Positions 17,598 through 29,047 of a DNA stretch of 64,000 bases are shown here, piece by piece. Numbering within the stretch: the first letter of the stretch is position 1; each line of letters opens with the position of its first letter. The notes beneath the pieces were generated by a model. The model searched no databases, was not told the origin of the DNA, and saw only the letters and a list, made by a program, of their open reading frames with translations. The stretch lies in assembly GCF_000687735.1 (NCBI RefSeq), contig NZ_JHXL01000002.1, positions 62,001 through 126,000 of the forward strand, read 5' to 3'. A program made the position numbers and the translations under genes. The stretch comes from Acholeplasma equifetale ATCC 29724. Lineage in GTDB: Bacteria > Bacillota_I > Bacilli_A > Acholeplasmatales > Acholeplasmataceae.

Positions 17598-19043
17598 ATG
17601 AAAAAAATATACTTATCAATCGTTGCTAGTTTGGTTGCACTTACACTTATGGCGTGCGGGACTAAAGATGATCGTCCAGTATTGACTTATGCAGGGTGGA
17701 ATCTTGGTACGGTTGAACAAAATAACATTGAACGACAAATGCTTCAAGCATTCCAAGATATGAATCCGGACATTCGTGTTGAAATTATTCCACGTCCGGT
17801 TGTTATTGGAGAAGATGGATCTGAATCTGATGTAGGTTGGTTTGACTTCTTTACTGCAAAAGCATATGTAAATGAATTACCTGATGTTTTCCAAGTTGCA
17901 GATATTACAACATGGGTAACAAAAGGATGGTTAGATGATGTTTCAGATTTAGTTGAAAATGATCCTGATTTTGCATTAGTACCAGAAGATATTGCACATG
18001 ATGCTAAATTTGATGAATTCTTGTTTGCATTACCGCAAGCTATGTATTATTACGGATACTTTATTAACCGTACAGTATATCAAAACATAACAGGCCATAA
18101 AGATATTGAATATGGTATTTCATTCGAAGATTTATTAGATGCCGCACAAGCGAACTCATATTATGATTTTGAGGGTAATGGTATTGGTATTGCAGGTATT
18201 GATGGCATTAGTTCAATTTATGAGTGGTTACCAGCTCAATACGATGATTCACTTGATTGGTATACATTCAATAGCGAAACGGGATATCATTTAAATTCAG
18301 TAGCATTTGAAACAGCACTCAATATACGTAATGAATTACTTGCAACAACAGTTAGTTATATATTAGATGCACAAGATAAAGATGAAAGAAGTGCTCAATA
18401 TGGTACATCAGATCCTTGGGCAATTGGAAAACAATCAATTAAATGGGCAGCAAGTTATAACCTTAGAGACTGGATTGCTAAAACTCAAACTGAAGGTGAT
18501 CCATTATATGGACACGATATTGACTTTATTGGTACACCAAGTGTTGATGGAACCCACAAGATTCCAGTTATTATGGACCATGTAGGTATTGCTCCAGGCA
18601 CTAAGATGAGAGATAAAGCCTATGAATTAGTAAAATGGATGAGTTTTGGTGTTGAAGGTTTTAAAAAACGTATAGAAATTACTAAAAAAGATCCAACAAA
18701 AGGTGCTATTAACTTTGCTCCTATTACTCAAGATGTAGAATTAATTAATGCATACTTTGAATTGTATCCAACAATGACAGAATTTAGAAAAATTGTTGAA
18801 ACACATCAATATTTCATTCGTGAATCATTATGGAAAGTTACTCCTGGTTATTGGGATTCAAGATCTAATGGAGCTTTTGATGGTTCAATTAACATGGGTG
18901 AAGCATTAAATAAAATTTTAAATGGCGAATTAAACTACGCTGATGAAAAAAATAAACTCAACAGTCAAGCAAATCTTCATTGGCAACAAGCAAAAGTAGA
19001 ATTTGAAAAAGCAATTGAAAAGTATAGAAATAATAAAAAGTAG
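17598..19043 (+). CDS. ABC sugar transporter solute-binding lipoprotein
   Basis: A 481-residue extracellular solute-binding protein. The N-terminus is a lipoprotein signal (hydrophobic helix, lipobox LMAC with Cys20), so it should be anchored on the outer face of the membrane. Family-1-like features are the Y.GW....E......M...F....P.I.VE opening and the DVFQVADI and AYELVKWMSFG segments typical of sugar-binding proteins. It is the first gene after promoter P2 and is followed 16 bp later by a second, much larger binding protein. It likely captures beta-1,2-glucooligosaccharides, as does the corresponding protein of the Listeria cluster (inference from context). Confidence 0.87.
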   Translation: MKKIYLSIVASLVALTLMACGTKDDRPVLTYAGWNLGTVEQNNIERQMLQAFQDMNPDIRVEIIPRPVVIGEDGSESDVGWFDFFTAKAYVNELPDVFQVADITTWVTKGWLDDVSDLVENDPDFALVPEDIAHDAKFDEFLFALPQAMYYYGYFINRTVYQNITGHKDIEYGISFEDLLDAAQANSYYDFEGNGIGIAGIDGISSIYEWLPAQYDDSLDWYTFNSETGYHLNSVAFETALNIRNELLATTVSYILDAQDKDERSAQYGTSDPWAIGKQSIKWAASYNLRDWIAKTQTEGDPLYGHDIDFIGTPSVDGTHKIPVIMDHVGIAPGTKMRDKAYELVKWMSFGVEGFKKRIEITKKDPTKGAINFAPITQDVELINAYFELYPTMTEFRKIVETHQYFIRESLWKVTPGYWDSRSNGAFDGSINMGEALNKILNGELNYADEKNKLNSQANLHWQQAKVEFEKAIEKYRNNKK

Positions 19044-19059
19044 GTTAAATTAAAAACTT

Positions 19060-22038
19060 ATGAAAAAAATTATTATATTAGTACTATCGACATGTTTGTT
19101 GATACCGTTTTTGATACCAACAACACATGCAAGTTTATTTGAGGAATCATTTGAAGCATCATTTGATAGTATTATTGCTAATAATTATAGAGATGTATTA
19201 GAAGTATGGCGTAATGAAGGTTTAAGGGATGATATCGAATTTGAAGGTATCATCTCCCCTTCATCTTTTAGTTTTGCTTCTAATCAAGGTGAACTTATTT
19301 TAGATGAATCATACCTTTCTTATTTACAAAATAATCATTTACCTGAAAGTTCAAATGGTGAAGTTTTTAAATTTAATGATGCAGAAGATGTAATTCAATC
19401 ATTAAAAGCAACAATTGATGTGCCAGAAGCAGGATTATATAAAATAGGAATCGATTATTTATCTTTAACAACATCAATTGGAAATATTGAACTTGAAGTA
19501 AAAATTAATGGAGCATCTCCATATTATGAAGCAACTCAAATTATTATTCCAACTTTTTGGACAACATCAAGTGTTTTCAACCAAGATCGTTATGGAAATG
19601 ATATTATGCCTAAAGCTGAACAAAAGTATATGTGGTCAAAATATGATTTCCGTGATGCATCAAGACTATATGAACAAGCAATACTATTCAAATTAGATGC
19701 TGGTTTAAATGAAATTGAAATTATCCGTCGTAGCGGATATTTCAAATTGGGACAAATTTATGTTACAAATTATGAACAATATATCAATTACGAATCATAC
19801 TTAAAACAATACAATGAATCATTAAAAGTTAAAAATCTTTTAATAGAGAATGAAGGCGAAAAATTAAGCTATAAAAATGATGTTTCGATTCGTTATACTA
19901 CAGATAGAAATCCAAGAAACACACCGTACGCATTAATTGAATCAAGACTTAATGTATTAGATGGTGCAACTTTTTCTGATTCAGGGCAAGCAATTTATTA
20001 TGAAATTGAAATCAATGAATCAGGTTTATATTTAATGACCTTAAAATCAAAAGTAACAAAAGATCATACGCGTATTTTTCATACAGTAACAATTGATGGA
20101 AAAGTACCATTTAAAGAAGCAGAACGTGTTTACTTTACATCAAGTGGTTGGGAAAATAAAACGTTAGTTTATGATGAAGAACCACTTTGGTTTTATTTAG
20201 AAAAAGGTGTTCATACGATTGGTTTTGAAGTAAATAGCGCACCTTATAGAGAAATTTATTACAGAATAAATGACGTCATGCGAGAAGTAAACACAATCGC
20301 TATTGATATTAAAAAGTTAACAGGCAACCAAATCGATGAAAATCGTGACTGGGATATTATTGATTACATGCCAGAACTATCCAATGATTTAAATCGTTTT
20401 GGGGATTTAATTAAACAAAGTTATGAAGAATATAAATCAATTTCAAAAGCATCTAAAGATGCAGAAATAGGAAGTGGTTTAAAAGCGGCTTATGGATGGT
20501 TATATGATTTAGCATCTAATCCAAATGATGTACCTAAAAATATTAATCGTTTGACAGGTACAACATCGTCCGTGCTTCAACGTTTAGGTTTAATACTTCC
20601 TTTAATTATTGATTCGCCATTAACAATTGATAAAATTTATATTCACGGATCTGATGTATGGTTACCACAAGCTAACCCAGGATTTTTTGAAAATATTTGG
20701 TATGAGATTAAACGCTTTTTCGCAAGTTTCTTTTCAAATCAATATGGTATTCAAAAAAATAGCGATGAATTAACAATATGGGTTAACCGAAGTCGTCAAT
20801 ATGTCAATCTCATGCAACAAATGGCAGATGATGAATTTACAAGTGAAACAGGTATTAAGGTAAATATTTCCATTATGCCTAATGAAGATAAACTCATTTT
20901 AGCAACTGCAAGTAATTCACAACCTGATTTAGCAATGGGGGTTGCTGGATGGAGACCATATGATTTTGCAATTCGTAATGCATTGGTCGATTTAAAAACT
21001 TTTGATGATTTTATGGAAGTATCAAGTCGATTTAAACCAGGTGCATTTATGCAACTTATTTATCAAGAAGGTGTGTATGGATTACCTGAAACACAAAACT
21101 TTAACATTCTATTTTATCGAAGAGACATATTAGAATCATTATCTCTTGATGTACCAAATACATGGGATGATGTTTTAGATATGTTACCAGAACTACAACG
21201 ATTTGGAATGAACTTCTATTCAATGTTATCATCTTCAAGCGCATTTAAATCATTTTCGACAACGATGCCATTTATTATGCAATATGGTGGTTCACTCTAT
21301 AAAGAAGATGCTACAAAAGCAAACCTAGATAGTGAAGAAATTATTAATGCAATGACACTTATGACAGATTTATTTACAGTATATGCATTACCACTTGAAG
21401 TAGGAAGTTTTTATAATCAATTTAGATACGGCAATATTCCTGTTGGTATTGGTGACTTTGGTATGTATATTCAATTACTATTTGCTGCACCAGAAATTGC
21501 AGGGCTTTGGGACATTGCACCACTACCAGGAATTTTAAGAGATGGTGTTGTTGATAGAAGTTATGATGGTGCGTCCACATCAAGCATGATATTTAAAAAT
21601 TCTAATAAAAAAGAAGAAGCATGGGAATTTTTAAAATGGTGGATGGACGAAAATACTCAACTTAATTATGCTGAAAATTTAATGGCTGCTTATGGTCCTG
21701 AATATATGTGGAATACAGCAAACGTTAAAGCATATGAATTAATGAGTATTAAACGAGAACATAAAGAAGTATTTTTAGAACAATGGAATTGGGTATTAGA
21801 TACAGCAAAAACACCAGCAAGTTATATGCTTGAACGTGAAATATCAAATGCGTGGAACCGCGTTGTATATGATGGTGTGAATGTAAGAACAGCATTAGAA
21901 GACGCCTTAGTTGTTGTCAATAAAGAAATTGAACGTAAAATGATTGAATTTGGATTTATTGATAATCGAGGTAATGTATTAAAACCTTACCTTTTACCAA
22001 CTAAAGAAACTTTAGAAAACTGGGTGAGTGTATCATGA
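19060..22038 (+). CDS. 992-residue exported protein: beta-sandwich domains fused to a solute-binding domain
   Basis: The first 25 residues are a Sec signal ending in THAS with no lipobox. Residues about 75-240 and 265-410 look like two carbohydrate-binding-type beta-sandwiches, each with an 'agLY.i.....' strand and a shared pattern 'PYYEA / PFKEAE ... I.P.FW / YFTSSGW'. After a helical linker, residues about 565-990 form an extracellular solute-binding domain ([22 protein letters not shown], then [12 protein letters not shown] and [10 protein letters not shown]). Such fusions combine glycan binding with transport. The stop overlaps the next permease start by 4 bp, so the protein probably serves that permease pair. 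Family call is good, exact role inferred. Confidence 0.75.
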   Translation: MKKIIILVLSTCLLIPFLIPTTHASLFEESFEASFDSIIANNYRDVLEVWRNEGLRDDIEFEGIISPSSFSFASNQGELILDESYLSYLQNNHLPESSNGEVFKFNDAEDVIQSLKATIDVPEAGLYKIGIDYLSLTTSIGNIELEVKINGASPYYEATQIIIPTFWTTSSVFNQDRYGNDIMPKAEQKYMWSKYDFRDASRLYEQAILFKLDAGLNEIEIIRRSGYFKLGQIYVTNYEQYINYESYLKQYNESLKVKNLLIENEGEKLSYKNDVSIRYTTDRNPRNTPYALIESRLNVLDGATFSDSGQAIYYEIEINESGLYLMTLKSKVTKDHTRIFHTVTIDGKVPFKEAERVYFTSSGWENKTLVYDEEPLWFYLEKGVHTIGFEVNSAPYREIYYRINDVMREVNTIAIDIKKLTGNQIDENRDWDIIDYMPELSNDLNRFGDLIKQSYEEYKSISKASKDAEIGSGLKAAYGWLYDLASNPNDVPKNINRLTGTTSSVLQRLGLILPLIIDSPLTIDKIYIHGSDVWLPQANPGFFENIWYEIKRFFASFFSNQYGIQKNSDELTIWVNRSRQYVNLMQQMADDEFTSETGIKVNISIMPNEDKLILATASNSQPDLAMGVAGWRPYDFAIRNALVDLKTFDDFMEVSSRFKPGAFMQLIYQEGVYGLPETQNFNILFYRRDILESLSLDVPNTWDDVLDMLPELQRFGMNFYSMLSSSSAFKSFSTTMPFIMQYGGSLYKEDATKANLDSEEIINAMTLMTDLFTVYALPLEVGSFYNQFRYGNIPVGIGDFGMYIQLLFAAPEIAGLWDIAPLPGILRDGVVDRSYDGASTSSMIFKNSNKKEEAWEFLKWWMDENTQLNYAENLMAAYGPEYMWNTANVKAYELMSIKREHKEVFLEQWNWVLDTAKTPASYMLEREISNAWNRVVYDGVNVRTALEDALVVVNKEIERKMIEFGFIDNRGNVLKPYLLPTKETLENWVSVS

Positions 22039-22952
22039 CAGAAGTTAAAAGAAAAAAACTATCAAAACGCGGTAAAGAAGAGATTGCAGGTAGTTTATTC
22101 ATACTACCTTATGCGCTTGCATTTATCATATTTATCACAATCCCAGTTATTATGGGAATGCTGTTATCATTTACCTATTTTAACCTTTTAGAGTCTCCAA
22201 GATTTATCTTTTTAAATAATTATATTAACCTTTTTACAGCTGATGATGTGTTCATGCAAAAAGTAATACCTAACACAATACAGTTTGCTATTATTGTTGG
22301 ACCTGTTGGATATATGTTAGGATTTTTCCTTGCATGGTTATTGGCACAAATACCGCATCGATCAAGAACAATTCTAGCTTTAGTCATTTATTCACCATCA
22401 ATGACTGCTGGGGTTGCAATGAGTGTTATGTGGAAAATTATTTTTTCAGGTGATGAATCTGGCTATTTAAATGCTTTATTACTTCAAATGAATGTAATTC
22501 AAGAACCAATTCAGTGGTTAACAAACCCAGATTACTTAATGGGTGTAATGATTGTTGTTACACTTTGGAGTTCGATGGGAATTGGCTTTTTAGCGATGTT
22601 AGCAGGTGTTTTAAATATTAATCAAGAATTATATGAAGCAGCATATATTGATGGCATGAGTAATAAACTACAAGAAATCTTTTATATTACTATTCCATCA
22701 ATGAAACCTCAAATGCTTTTTGGTGCCGTGATGAGTTTAGTTTCGACATTTAATGCAGGATCAATTGGTGTTCAATTATCAGGACAAAATCCAACACCTC
22801 AAAATGCTGGACAATTAATTGTTACACATATTGATGATTATGGATTTATTCGTTTTGATATGGGATATGCAGCTGCGATTTCTGTCATTTTATTAATAAT
22901 GGTATTACTTTTTAATTATGCAGCACGTAGATTATTTGGAGAGAGGGATTGA
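22035..22952 (+). CDS. sugar ABC transporter permease, MalF/UgpA type
   Basis: A 305-residue inner-membrane permease with six predicted helices. The cytosolic EAA loop reads [21 protein letters not shown], the site that docks the ATPase. It starts with an ATGA overlap on the preceding binding-protein gene and is followed immediately by its MalG-type partner. Together with that partner it forms the first of two permease pairs in the locus. Confidence 0.92.
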   Translation: MTEVKRKKLSKRGKEEIAGSLFILPYALAFIIFITIPVIMGMLLSFTYFNLLESPRFIFLNNYINLFTADDVFMQKVIPNTIQFAIIVGPVGYMLGFFLAWLLAQIPHRSRTILALVIYSPSMTAGVAMSVMWKIIFSGDESGYLNALLLQMNVIQEPIQWLTNPDYLMGVMIVVTLWSSMGIGFLAMLAGVLNINQELYEAAYIDGMSNKLQEIFYITIPSMKPQMLFGAVMSLVSTFNAGSIGVQLSGQNPTPQNAGQLIVTHIDDYGFIRFDMGYAAAISVILLIMVLLFNYAARRLFGERD

Positions 22953-22954
22953 TC

Positions 22955-23827
22955 ATGGCAAGTTTCCAAGGTACAAAGATTAACCCTAAAAATTTTCATA
23001 TATCCCAGCTTAAGTTTTATTTAATATTAGTACCGATGGCCATATTCATGGCACTACCGATACTATATATTTTTACGACTGCATTTAAACCTATTAATGA
23101 ATTATTTGCATGGCCACCACAATTTTTGGTGTATGAACCAACATTCAAAAATTTTATTGATTTATTTAATTTAACATCATCAACTGGTGTTCCAATGACT
23201 AGATACTTATTTAACTCAATTATTATTTCAGTAATTGTTGTTTTTGCAAGTATATTTGTATCTTCTTTAGCAGGATATGCATTAAGTAAACTCAATTTCA
23301 AACTTAAAAAATCATTATCAACATTAAATGATATTGCGATTATATTCGTTGGAGCGAGTGTTATTATTCCAAGATACTTAGTCATTCAGTCTTTAGGTTT
23401 AGTTGATAACTTTTTAGTTCATATCATTCCAGGATTGGCAATACCAGTTGGACTATTTTTAATTAAGCAATTTATAGATCAAATACCAAATGAATTAATA
23501 GAAGCAGCAAAAATTGATGGAGCAAGTGAATTTGAAGTTTATTTACACGTTATTTTACCGTTAATTAAACCTGCACTTGCAACAATCGCTATAGTATCAT
23601 TCCAAGGAGTTTGGAATAATACGGAAATTTCAACACTATATATACATGATGAAACGATGAAAACTTTTGCTTTTTACATGTCGACACTCACGACACAAGC
23701 AAATACTGTTGCGGGACAAGGGATGGCTGCAGCAGCCAGTTTAATCATGTTTGTTCCTAATTTAATTATCTTTATTATTTTACAAAAGAATGTCATGGAT
23801 ACCATGGCTCATTCTGGTATGAAATAA
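22955..23827 (+). CDS. sugar ABC transporter permease, MalG/UgpE type
   Basis: A 290-residue permease with six helices and the EAA loop EAAKIDGASEFEVYLHVILP. I choose ATG 22955, with GAGAGGG seven bases upstream; an in-frame TTG at 22949 is less likely. It begins two bases after the upstream permease stop. Partner of the gene at 22035. No ATPase gene lies anywhere in the locus. Confidence 0.92.
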   Translation: MASFQGTKINPKNFHISQLKFYLILVPMAIFMALPILYIFTTAFKPINELFAWPPQFLVYEPTFKNFIDLFNLTSSTGVPMTRYLFNSIIISVIVVFASIFVSSLAGYALSKLNFKLKKSLSTLNDIAIIFVGASVIIPRYLVIQSLGLVDNFLVHIIPGLAIPVGLFLIKQFIDQIPNELIEAAKIDGASEFEVYLHVILPLIKPALATIAIVSFQGVWNNTEISTLYIHDETMKTFAFYMSTLTTQANTVAGQGMAAAASLIMFVPNLIIFIILQKNVMDTMAHSGMK

Positions 23828-23836
23828 GGTGATTCT

Positions 23837-25843
23837 ATGAAAAAAATCATGATAATTATTTCATCCCTAGTGTTAATATTATTAACAGTTATTCCAGAAA
23901 AAACTTACGCAACAACAATTTCTTCAGCACCATACGATACATATACTGTTGGTCCTGAAGGAAATTTAGTGTTAACTCAAACAGCTTATGAACCAGCAGG
24001 ATTATTAGTGTTTAATGACATACTAAATAATCCACAAGATATGTACATTAAAGATGATTTACTTTATGTTGCAGATACTGGTAATAAGCGTATTGTTAGA
24101 ATCCATATGGACGGTAATTTTGAAGTATTAGTATCAAATTTATTAGAACCTACAGGTATTCACGTGGATGAAAACAATCAAATTTATGTAGCTGATAGAT
24201 CAGCAAAAAAGATTTATATTTATGATGAAACATTAACATTAATTCGAGAAATTGATAGGCCTTTAGAACCTATATTTGGTTTGAACAGTCCATTTATACC
24301 AACGAAAGTATCAAGTGGACCTCGAGGTGTTATCTATGTTGTTGGTGAAGGATCTGTTTCAGGAGTTATGCAATTTAATCAGTATGGAGAATTTTTAGGA
24401 TATCTCGCGACTAACCCAACACAAACATCTTTATATCGACAAATACTTGAATTTTTCAATCAAAATTTAGCACCTATTACACCTGTAAGTCCAGATAACT
24501 TAACTGTAGATGCTAAAGGATCTGTATATACAACATCCAAAACATCAAACATGCCTTTAAAGAAATTTAATATAGCATCAAGAATTGTTTTGTCACCAGC
24601 ACATTTTGGTGAAACAACACCAAATTCAGTTTTCATTAATGATTTTGGTAACATCTATTCAATAACTGAAAAAGGTATTATCCATGAATATGATACAAAT
24701 GGTAATTTACTTTTCGTATTTGGAAAAGAAAATCAGCAATCTGAAGTATTAGGTTTATTTAGCAAAGCAGTAGATATTGTTGTTGATTCAAATAATAACT
24801 TAATTGTGTTAGATGCTGGACGAGGACAAATTCAAATTCTTGAACGTAGTGAATTTACTGCTTTAGTTCATGAAGGTTTAAAATCTTTAAATCAAGGTAT
24901 TTATAATGTTGCTGAATGGGAACGAGTATTAAGAATGAATTCTGTTTTTGCATTAGCAAACTCAGTTATTGCTAGAACTTATTACCGTACAGGTGATTAT
25001 AAAACAGCAATGTTCTATTATGAAATTGCAAACGACAAATTAGGATATAGCGATGCATTCTGGCAAGTAAGAAATCAATTTCTGCAAAATTATTTAGGTG
25101 TATTCTTATCAATTGGAATTGTATTAGTTATAGCATATTATGTTTTAAAGCAATTTGATAAAAAATATCAAATATATGATCCAATTCGAAAAACTAGTGC
25201 ACGTTTAGATGAATTTAAGATTTATAGAGAATTAAAGTTAGGACTTCAAGTCTTTCGACATCCATTAAATACGTTCCACTACATTAAACATCAGAAGAAG
25301 GCATCTGTTAAGAGTGCACTCATACTTTATGCATTATATGTCATTTTAAACATCTTAACGGTATTACTTACAGCATTCTTATTTAATGATACAAATCTTG
25401 ATAATTATAATGTATTAAGTAGTTTTGTAAGTAGTTTAGGGTTACTGATGTTATTCGTTTTTGCAAACTACTTAATTGCATCACTATTTAATGGAGAAGG
25501 ATGGTTTAAGGATGTGTTTATTGCAACCGCATATGCACTTATGCCTTATATCTTATTCTCAGTACCACTTATCATATTAAGTCACGCATTTACATTAAAT
25601 GAAGTATTTATTTTCCAAGCTCTATTATTTTTACGAGATGCATGGGTAATCATATTAATCCTACTTATGGTTTTAGAAGTACATAATTACAGTGTAGGAG
25701 AACTTATTAAAAATATATTACTAACAATATTTACTATGGCAGTAATTGTTGCAATCATGTTACTCATATACTTACTTGTAAACCAAATGTTTGATTACTT
25801 CATGAGTATCATAAAGGAGGTGTGGATCCGTGTTACATCATAA
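23837..25843 (+). CDS. exported NHL-type beta-propeller fused to a Yip1-like membrane domain
   Basis: A 668-residue protein. A signal peptide (cleavage near YAT) is followed by an NHL/SMP-30-like propeller: repeats such as NPQDMYIKDDLLYVADTGNK and PTGIHVDENNQIYVADRSAK recur to about residue 340. A short helical stretch, possibly TPR-like (residues 345-410), comes next, then one membrane helix near 420 and a C-terminal membrane domain of about five helices (480-660) resembling Yip1-family proteins. The propeller would face outside. Yip1-family genes commonly neighbour DUF5696 and sugar ABC genes in Firmicutes as far as I recall, which matches this context. Function is unknown; a scaffold or sensor for the transporter is one possibility. 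Confidence 0.62.
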   Translation: MKKIMIIISSLVLILLTVIPEKTYATTISSAPYDTYTVGPEGNLVLTQTAYEPAGLLVFNDILNNPQDMYIKDDLLYVADTGNKRIVRIHMDGNFEVLVSNLLEPTGIHVDENNQIYVADRSAKKIYIYDETLTLIREIDRPLEPIFGLNSPFIPTKVSSGPRGVIYVVGEGSVSGVMQFNQYGEFLGYLATNPTQTSLYRQILEFFNQNLAPITPVSPDNLTVDAKGSVYTTSKTSNMPLKKFNIASRIVLSPAHFGETTPNSVFINDFGNIYSITEKGIIHEYDTNGNLLFVFGKENQQSEVLGLFSKAVDIVVDSNNNLIVLDAGRGQIQILERSEFTALVHEGLKSLNQGIYNVAEWERVLRMNSVFALANSVIARTYYRTGDYKTAMFYYEIANDKLGYSDAFWQVRNQFLQNYLGVFLSIGIVLVIAYYVLKQFDKKYQIYDPIRKTSARLDEFKIYRELKLGLQVFRHPLNTFHYIKHQKKASVKSALILYALYVILNILTVLLTAFLFNDTNLDNYNVLSSFVSSLGLLMLFVFANYLIASLFNGEGWFKDVFIATAYALMPYILFSVPLIILSHAFTLNEVFIFQALLFLRDAWVIILILLMVLEVHNYSVGELIKNILLTIFTMAVIVAIMLLIYLLVNQMFDYFMSIIKEVWIRVTS

Positions 25844-28073
25844 AAGAAGAGTATTTATTGTTGTCATGTTATCGCTATTCATTATGGCATCTATTACGAT
25901 AAGTTATGCATTAAAAACTAATGACTTACATGATGAAGTTAATGTTTCAAACATACCTCCAATTCAATCTACATTAAATTCAAATCGTTATACACAACAA
26001 GATGATTTAAGTGTTGTAACTGAAAATCCTTATGTTAAACTGGATGGATATGATTTTTTAGGAACGGATCCTATGACAGATTTATCATTATATGTTCACC
26101 CTGAAAATTTAAGTTTAAGAGTTGTTAATGAAAAAACAGGATATATTTGGGGATCAAACATGAATCATGATTATTTAAATGAAGATGATCCATTATATGA
26201 TCCGACAAATCCACCAACCAATACATTTCAGGATAATAGTCCTGTTTCAATTACTTATTATAATATGACATTCACACAACTTTTTAGACAAACAGAATAT
26301 TTCTTTGATGGAGCATTTAGTGGTAGTTTTGTTAGAGAAAATTTAGAAGACAAAATTGGTTTTAGAGCAAGATTAAAAATGCCACGTAGTGGAATTCAAT
26401 TTACACTTAATGTTTATTTAGATGAAGAAGGATTAAATGTAACTGTTCCATTTGAATCGATAAATGATAATGGAAACTTTTTGATTTCAACAATTACGGT
26501 ATATCGTAACTTTGGATTCACAGTTAAAGATACCATACCAGGTTATGTATTTATTCCTGATGGGATTGGAGCATTAATTCGTTATAATGAGCAACAAAAT
26601 AAAAATTATAGTAAAAGATTCTATGGATCTGATTTAACGCTTCAAGCTCAAGATGTAGAAAGACCATTAACTGCATCTTTATATGGTACAGTTCAAGGTA
26701 TTAATCAAAATGCAATGATGGTAATTTTAAAAAATGGTTCGTCACATGCAACATTAGCATATCAATCACATGGGACTACAAATATCTTTAATAGAATTTA
26801 TATATCATTTGAGTACCGTGATAAATATATTCAAAGACTTAATGCATCAGGTACATCAACAATTGAACGTGTTCAAGCAGAAAAAACACCATTTGATATT
26901 CATCTTATCTATAAATTTTTAGACGGTGATGATGCAAACTATGTTGGAATGGCAAATCATTATCGCGAATATTTAATTAGAGAAAATTATAAATTAAATA
27001 AAGTAGAAGCAAAGAATGGTATTCCATTACATTTAGACGTTCTAGCAACTGAAAATAAATCTGTTTGGTATGGTAGAGAAACTTTTTCAATGACTAAAGC
27101 ATCCGATATCTTATCATGGAGTGAAGAATTAGTTCAATTAGGTATTAATCGAATTGAAGCGACCATTCATGGTTGGCAAAAATATGGCGCTAGTCGTACA
27201 TCACCAAATTATGGAAGTTTTGAATCTAAATTTGGTAATCCTTGGGATTTATTTGGTAAACCTAATTTAAATGTATACTATGCAACAACACCATTATTAG
27301 GTTATCAAGGTTCATCAGGTTATCAATCTAAAGATATTGTTCAAAACCAAGGTAGTGAACTTATATTACTTAATGATTATTATTTAATTCATCCAACTAA
27401 AGCTTACGAAATATTAAATCAACATCACAACAAAGTATTTTATGAAGGTGCAAGAAACTTTAGTTTAGAATCGATGAATATACTATATTCTGATCATTCA
27501 AACGGTATTTTAAGTAGAGAAAATGCAATTAAAGAAATTCAAAAACTATTATCAATAAGTGAAAAAACTGCAGTAAGTCACGCATTTGATTATTTATTTA
27601 GTGCAGATTTAATTAAAGATATTGACATGTATTCATCTCAAAAAATAATATTTACAGATACTGTACCGTTTTTAACAACTGTACTTAGTGGTTATAAAGA
27701 AGTCTTTGGAAGAAATGGTAATTTCTTTGCTAATACTCAAAATGAATTATTAAGAATGATTGATTATCATGTATATCCAAATTTCTATATGACAAGTGAA
27801 TCCGCTCAAAAATTATTAAATACAGATTCAAGTTTCATTTTTACTTCTAAATATGAAGATTGGAAAGATGAAGTTGTCCGACAATATCATTTTGTTAATG
27901 AAGCATTAAAACACGTACAAGGTGCAAGTATTCAAAGTCGTATTGTCTTATATCCAGGAGTTGTTAAAAATACATATTCTAATGGTGTTACAATTTATGT
28001 TAATTATTCAGGTATTGATTATATGATTGATGGCATCAATTTAGAAATGATGAGTTATGAGGTGGTATTATGA
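25830..28073 (+). CDS. exported DUF5696-like protein of a sugar ABC locus
   Basis: A 747-residue protein with an N-terminal membrane or signal helix (residues 8-27), then a large extracytoplasmic domain. It has beta-rich parts in the first half (SLYVHPENLSLRVVNEKTGYIWGSN) and a region from about 380 (GIPLHLDVLATENKSVWYG, NRIEATIHGWQKYGAS) that looks like a barrel fold resembling glycoside hydrolases. This pattern fits the uncharacterised DUF5696 family; I recall rather than prove the match. The GTG start is preceded by a near-perfect AAAGGAGGTG and overlaps the upstream gene by 14 bp. A glycosidase-like or glycan-handling role is plausible but unproven. Confidence 0.6.
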   Translation: MLHHKRRVFIVVMLSLFIMASITISYALKTNDLHDEVNVSNIPPIQSTLNSNRYTQQDDLSVVTENPYVKLDGYDFLGTDPMTDLSLYVHPENLSLRVVNEKTGYIWGSNMNHDYLNEDDPLYDPTNPPTNTFQDNSPVSITYYNMTFTQLFRQTEYFFDGAFSGSFVRENLEDKIGFRARLKMPRSGIQFTLNVYLDEEGLNVTVPFESINDNGNFLISTITVYRNFGFTVKDTIPGYVFIPDGIGALIRYNEQQNKNYSKRFYGSDLTLQAQDVERPLTASLYGTVQGINQNAMMVILKNGSSHATLAYQSHGTTNIFNRIYISFEYRDKYIQRLNASGTSTIERVQAEKTPFDIHLIYKFLDGDDANYVGMANHYREYLIRENYKLNKVEAKNGIPLHLDVLATENKSVWYGRETFSMTKASDILSWSEELVQLGINRIEATIHGWQKYGASRTSPNYGSFESKFGNPWDLFGKPNLNVYYATTPLLGYQGSSGYQSKDIVQNQGSELILLNDYYLIHPTKAYEILNQHHNKVFYEGARNFSLESMNILYSDHSNGILSRENAIKEIQKLLSISEKTAVSHAFDYLFSADLIKDIDMYSSQKIIFTDTVPFLTTVLSGYKEVFGRNGNFFANTQNELLRMIDYHVYPNFYMTSESAQKLLNTDSSFIFTSKYEDWKDEVVRQYHFVNEALKHVQGASIQSRIVLYPGVVKNTYSNGVTIYVNYSGIDYMIDGINLEMMSYEVVL

Positions 28074-29047
28074 AATGGTATCAAAAAGTATTACACTTCA
28101 TTGCTCATAAAGATAAAAATGAATTAGGTATTGATTTATTAGTCATCTTTAAAGTGATTAAAATTAAACTCACCAATCGCTTTAGAGAAGGATTAATGGG
28201 GTATATGTTTATTTCAATATGGGTCATTGGATTTTTATGGTTAACATTATACCCAATTATTATGAGTTTAGTTTTTAGTTTTTCAGAAGTTTCAATGCCA
28301 GGAGGACAAGGGTTAAATCTTGAACCGAATGGTTTACAAAACTATATTAATATTGTTAATGATGTTCAATTCATAACAGCAATTCAAACGTTTGTTGTAA
28401 GAGTATTAATATATTTACCATTATCAATCATTATTTCGATGATCATTGCTATTTTACTCAATCAAAAAATTAAGTTAAGAGGATTCTTTAGATCGGTATT
28501 CTTTTTACCGGTTATCATTGCATCAGGTCCTATTATGGCAACTTTATTTGGAAGTGGTGAACGCGGTGGATTATTATCAACAACGCTCAATGAAGAAGTT
28601 CCTCAACAATTAGCATTATTCTTACCTGAATTTTTAGCAGAATTCGTAAGTGGCATGTATACACATTTAATTAATATTTTATGGTTTTCAGGCGTACAAA
28701 TTATCTTATTCTTGGCAGGGCTTCAAAAAATTAATAAAGAAATTTATGAAGCAGCAAGTATCGATGGTGCAAGTCCTTGGGAAAGTTTTTGGAAAATTAC
28801 ACTTCCAAGTTTAAAACCAATTATCTTGGTATCAGCAATTTATACAATTGTCATGTTATCAACATTCCCAACCAATGAAGTATTATATCGAATCAATGTT
28901 ACTCGACAATCATCATTTGGATTAGCATCAGCATTAGCATGGATATACTTTATTGTTGTAGGTATTATATTAGGTATTGTGACATTCTTATTAGCCTATG
29001 AGAAGAAGGTTAAAGCTAAGAAGCAAAATATGGAGGTGAAACGATGA
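28070..29047 (+). CDS. sugar ABC transporter permease, MalF/LplB type (second pair)
   Basis: A 325-residue permease with a cytosolic N-terminal extension of about 45 residues and six membrane helices. The EAA loop reads EAASIDGASPWESFWKITLP. It overlaps the DUF5696-like gene by 4 bp (ATGA) with GAGGTGG upstream, and the next permease by 4 bp. It forms the second permease pair of the locus. Confidence 0.92.
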   Translation: MKWYQKVLHFIAHKDKNELGIDLLVIFKVIKIKLTNRFREGLMGYMFISIWVIGFLWLTLYPIIMSLVFSFSEVSMPGGQGLNLEPNGLQNYINIVNDVQFITAIQTFVVRVLIYLPLSIIISMIIAILLNQKIKLRGFFRSVFFLPVIIASGPIMATLFGSGERGGLLSTTLNEEVPQQLALFLPEFLAEFVSGMYTHLINILWFSGVQIILFLAGLQKINKEIYEAASIDGASPWESFWKITLPSLKPIILVSAIYTIVMLSTFPTNEVLYRINVTRQSSFGLASALAWIYFIVVGIILGIVTFLLAYEKKVKAKKQNMEVKR

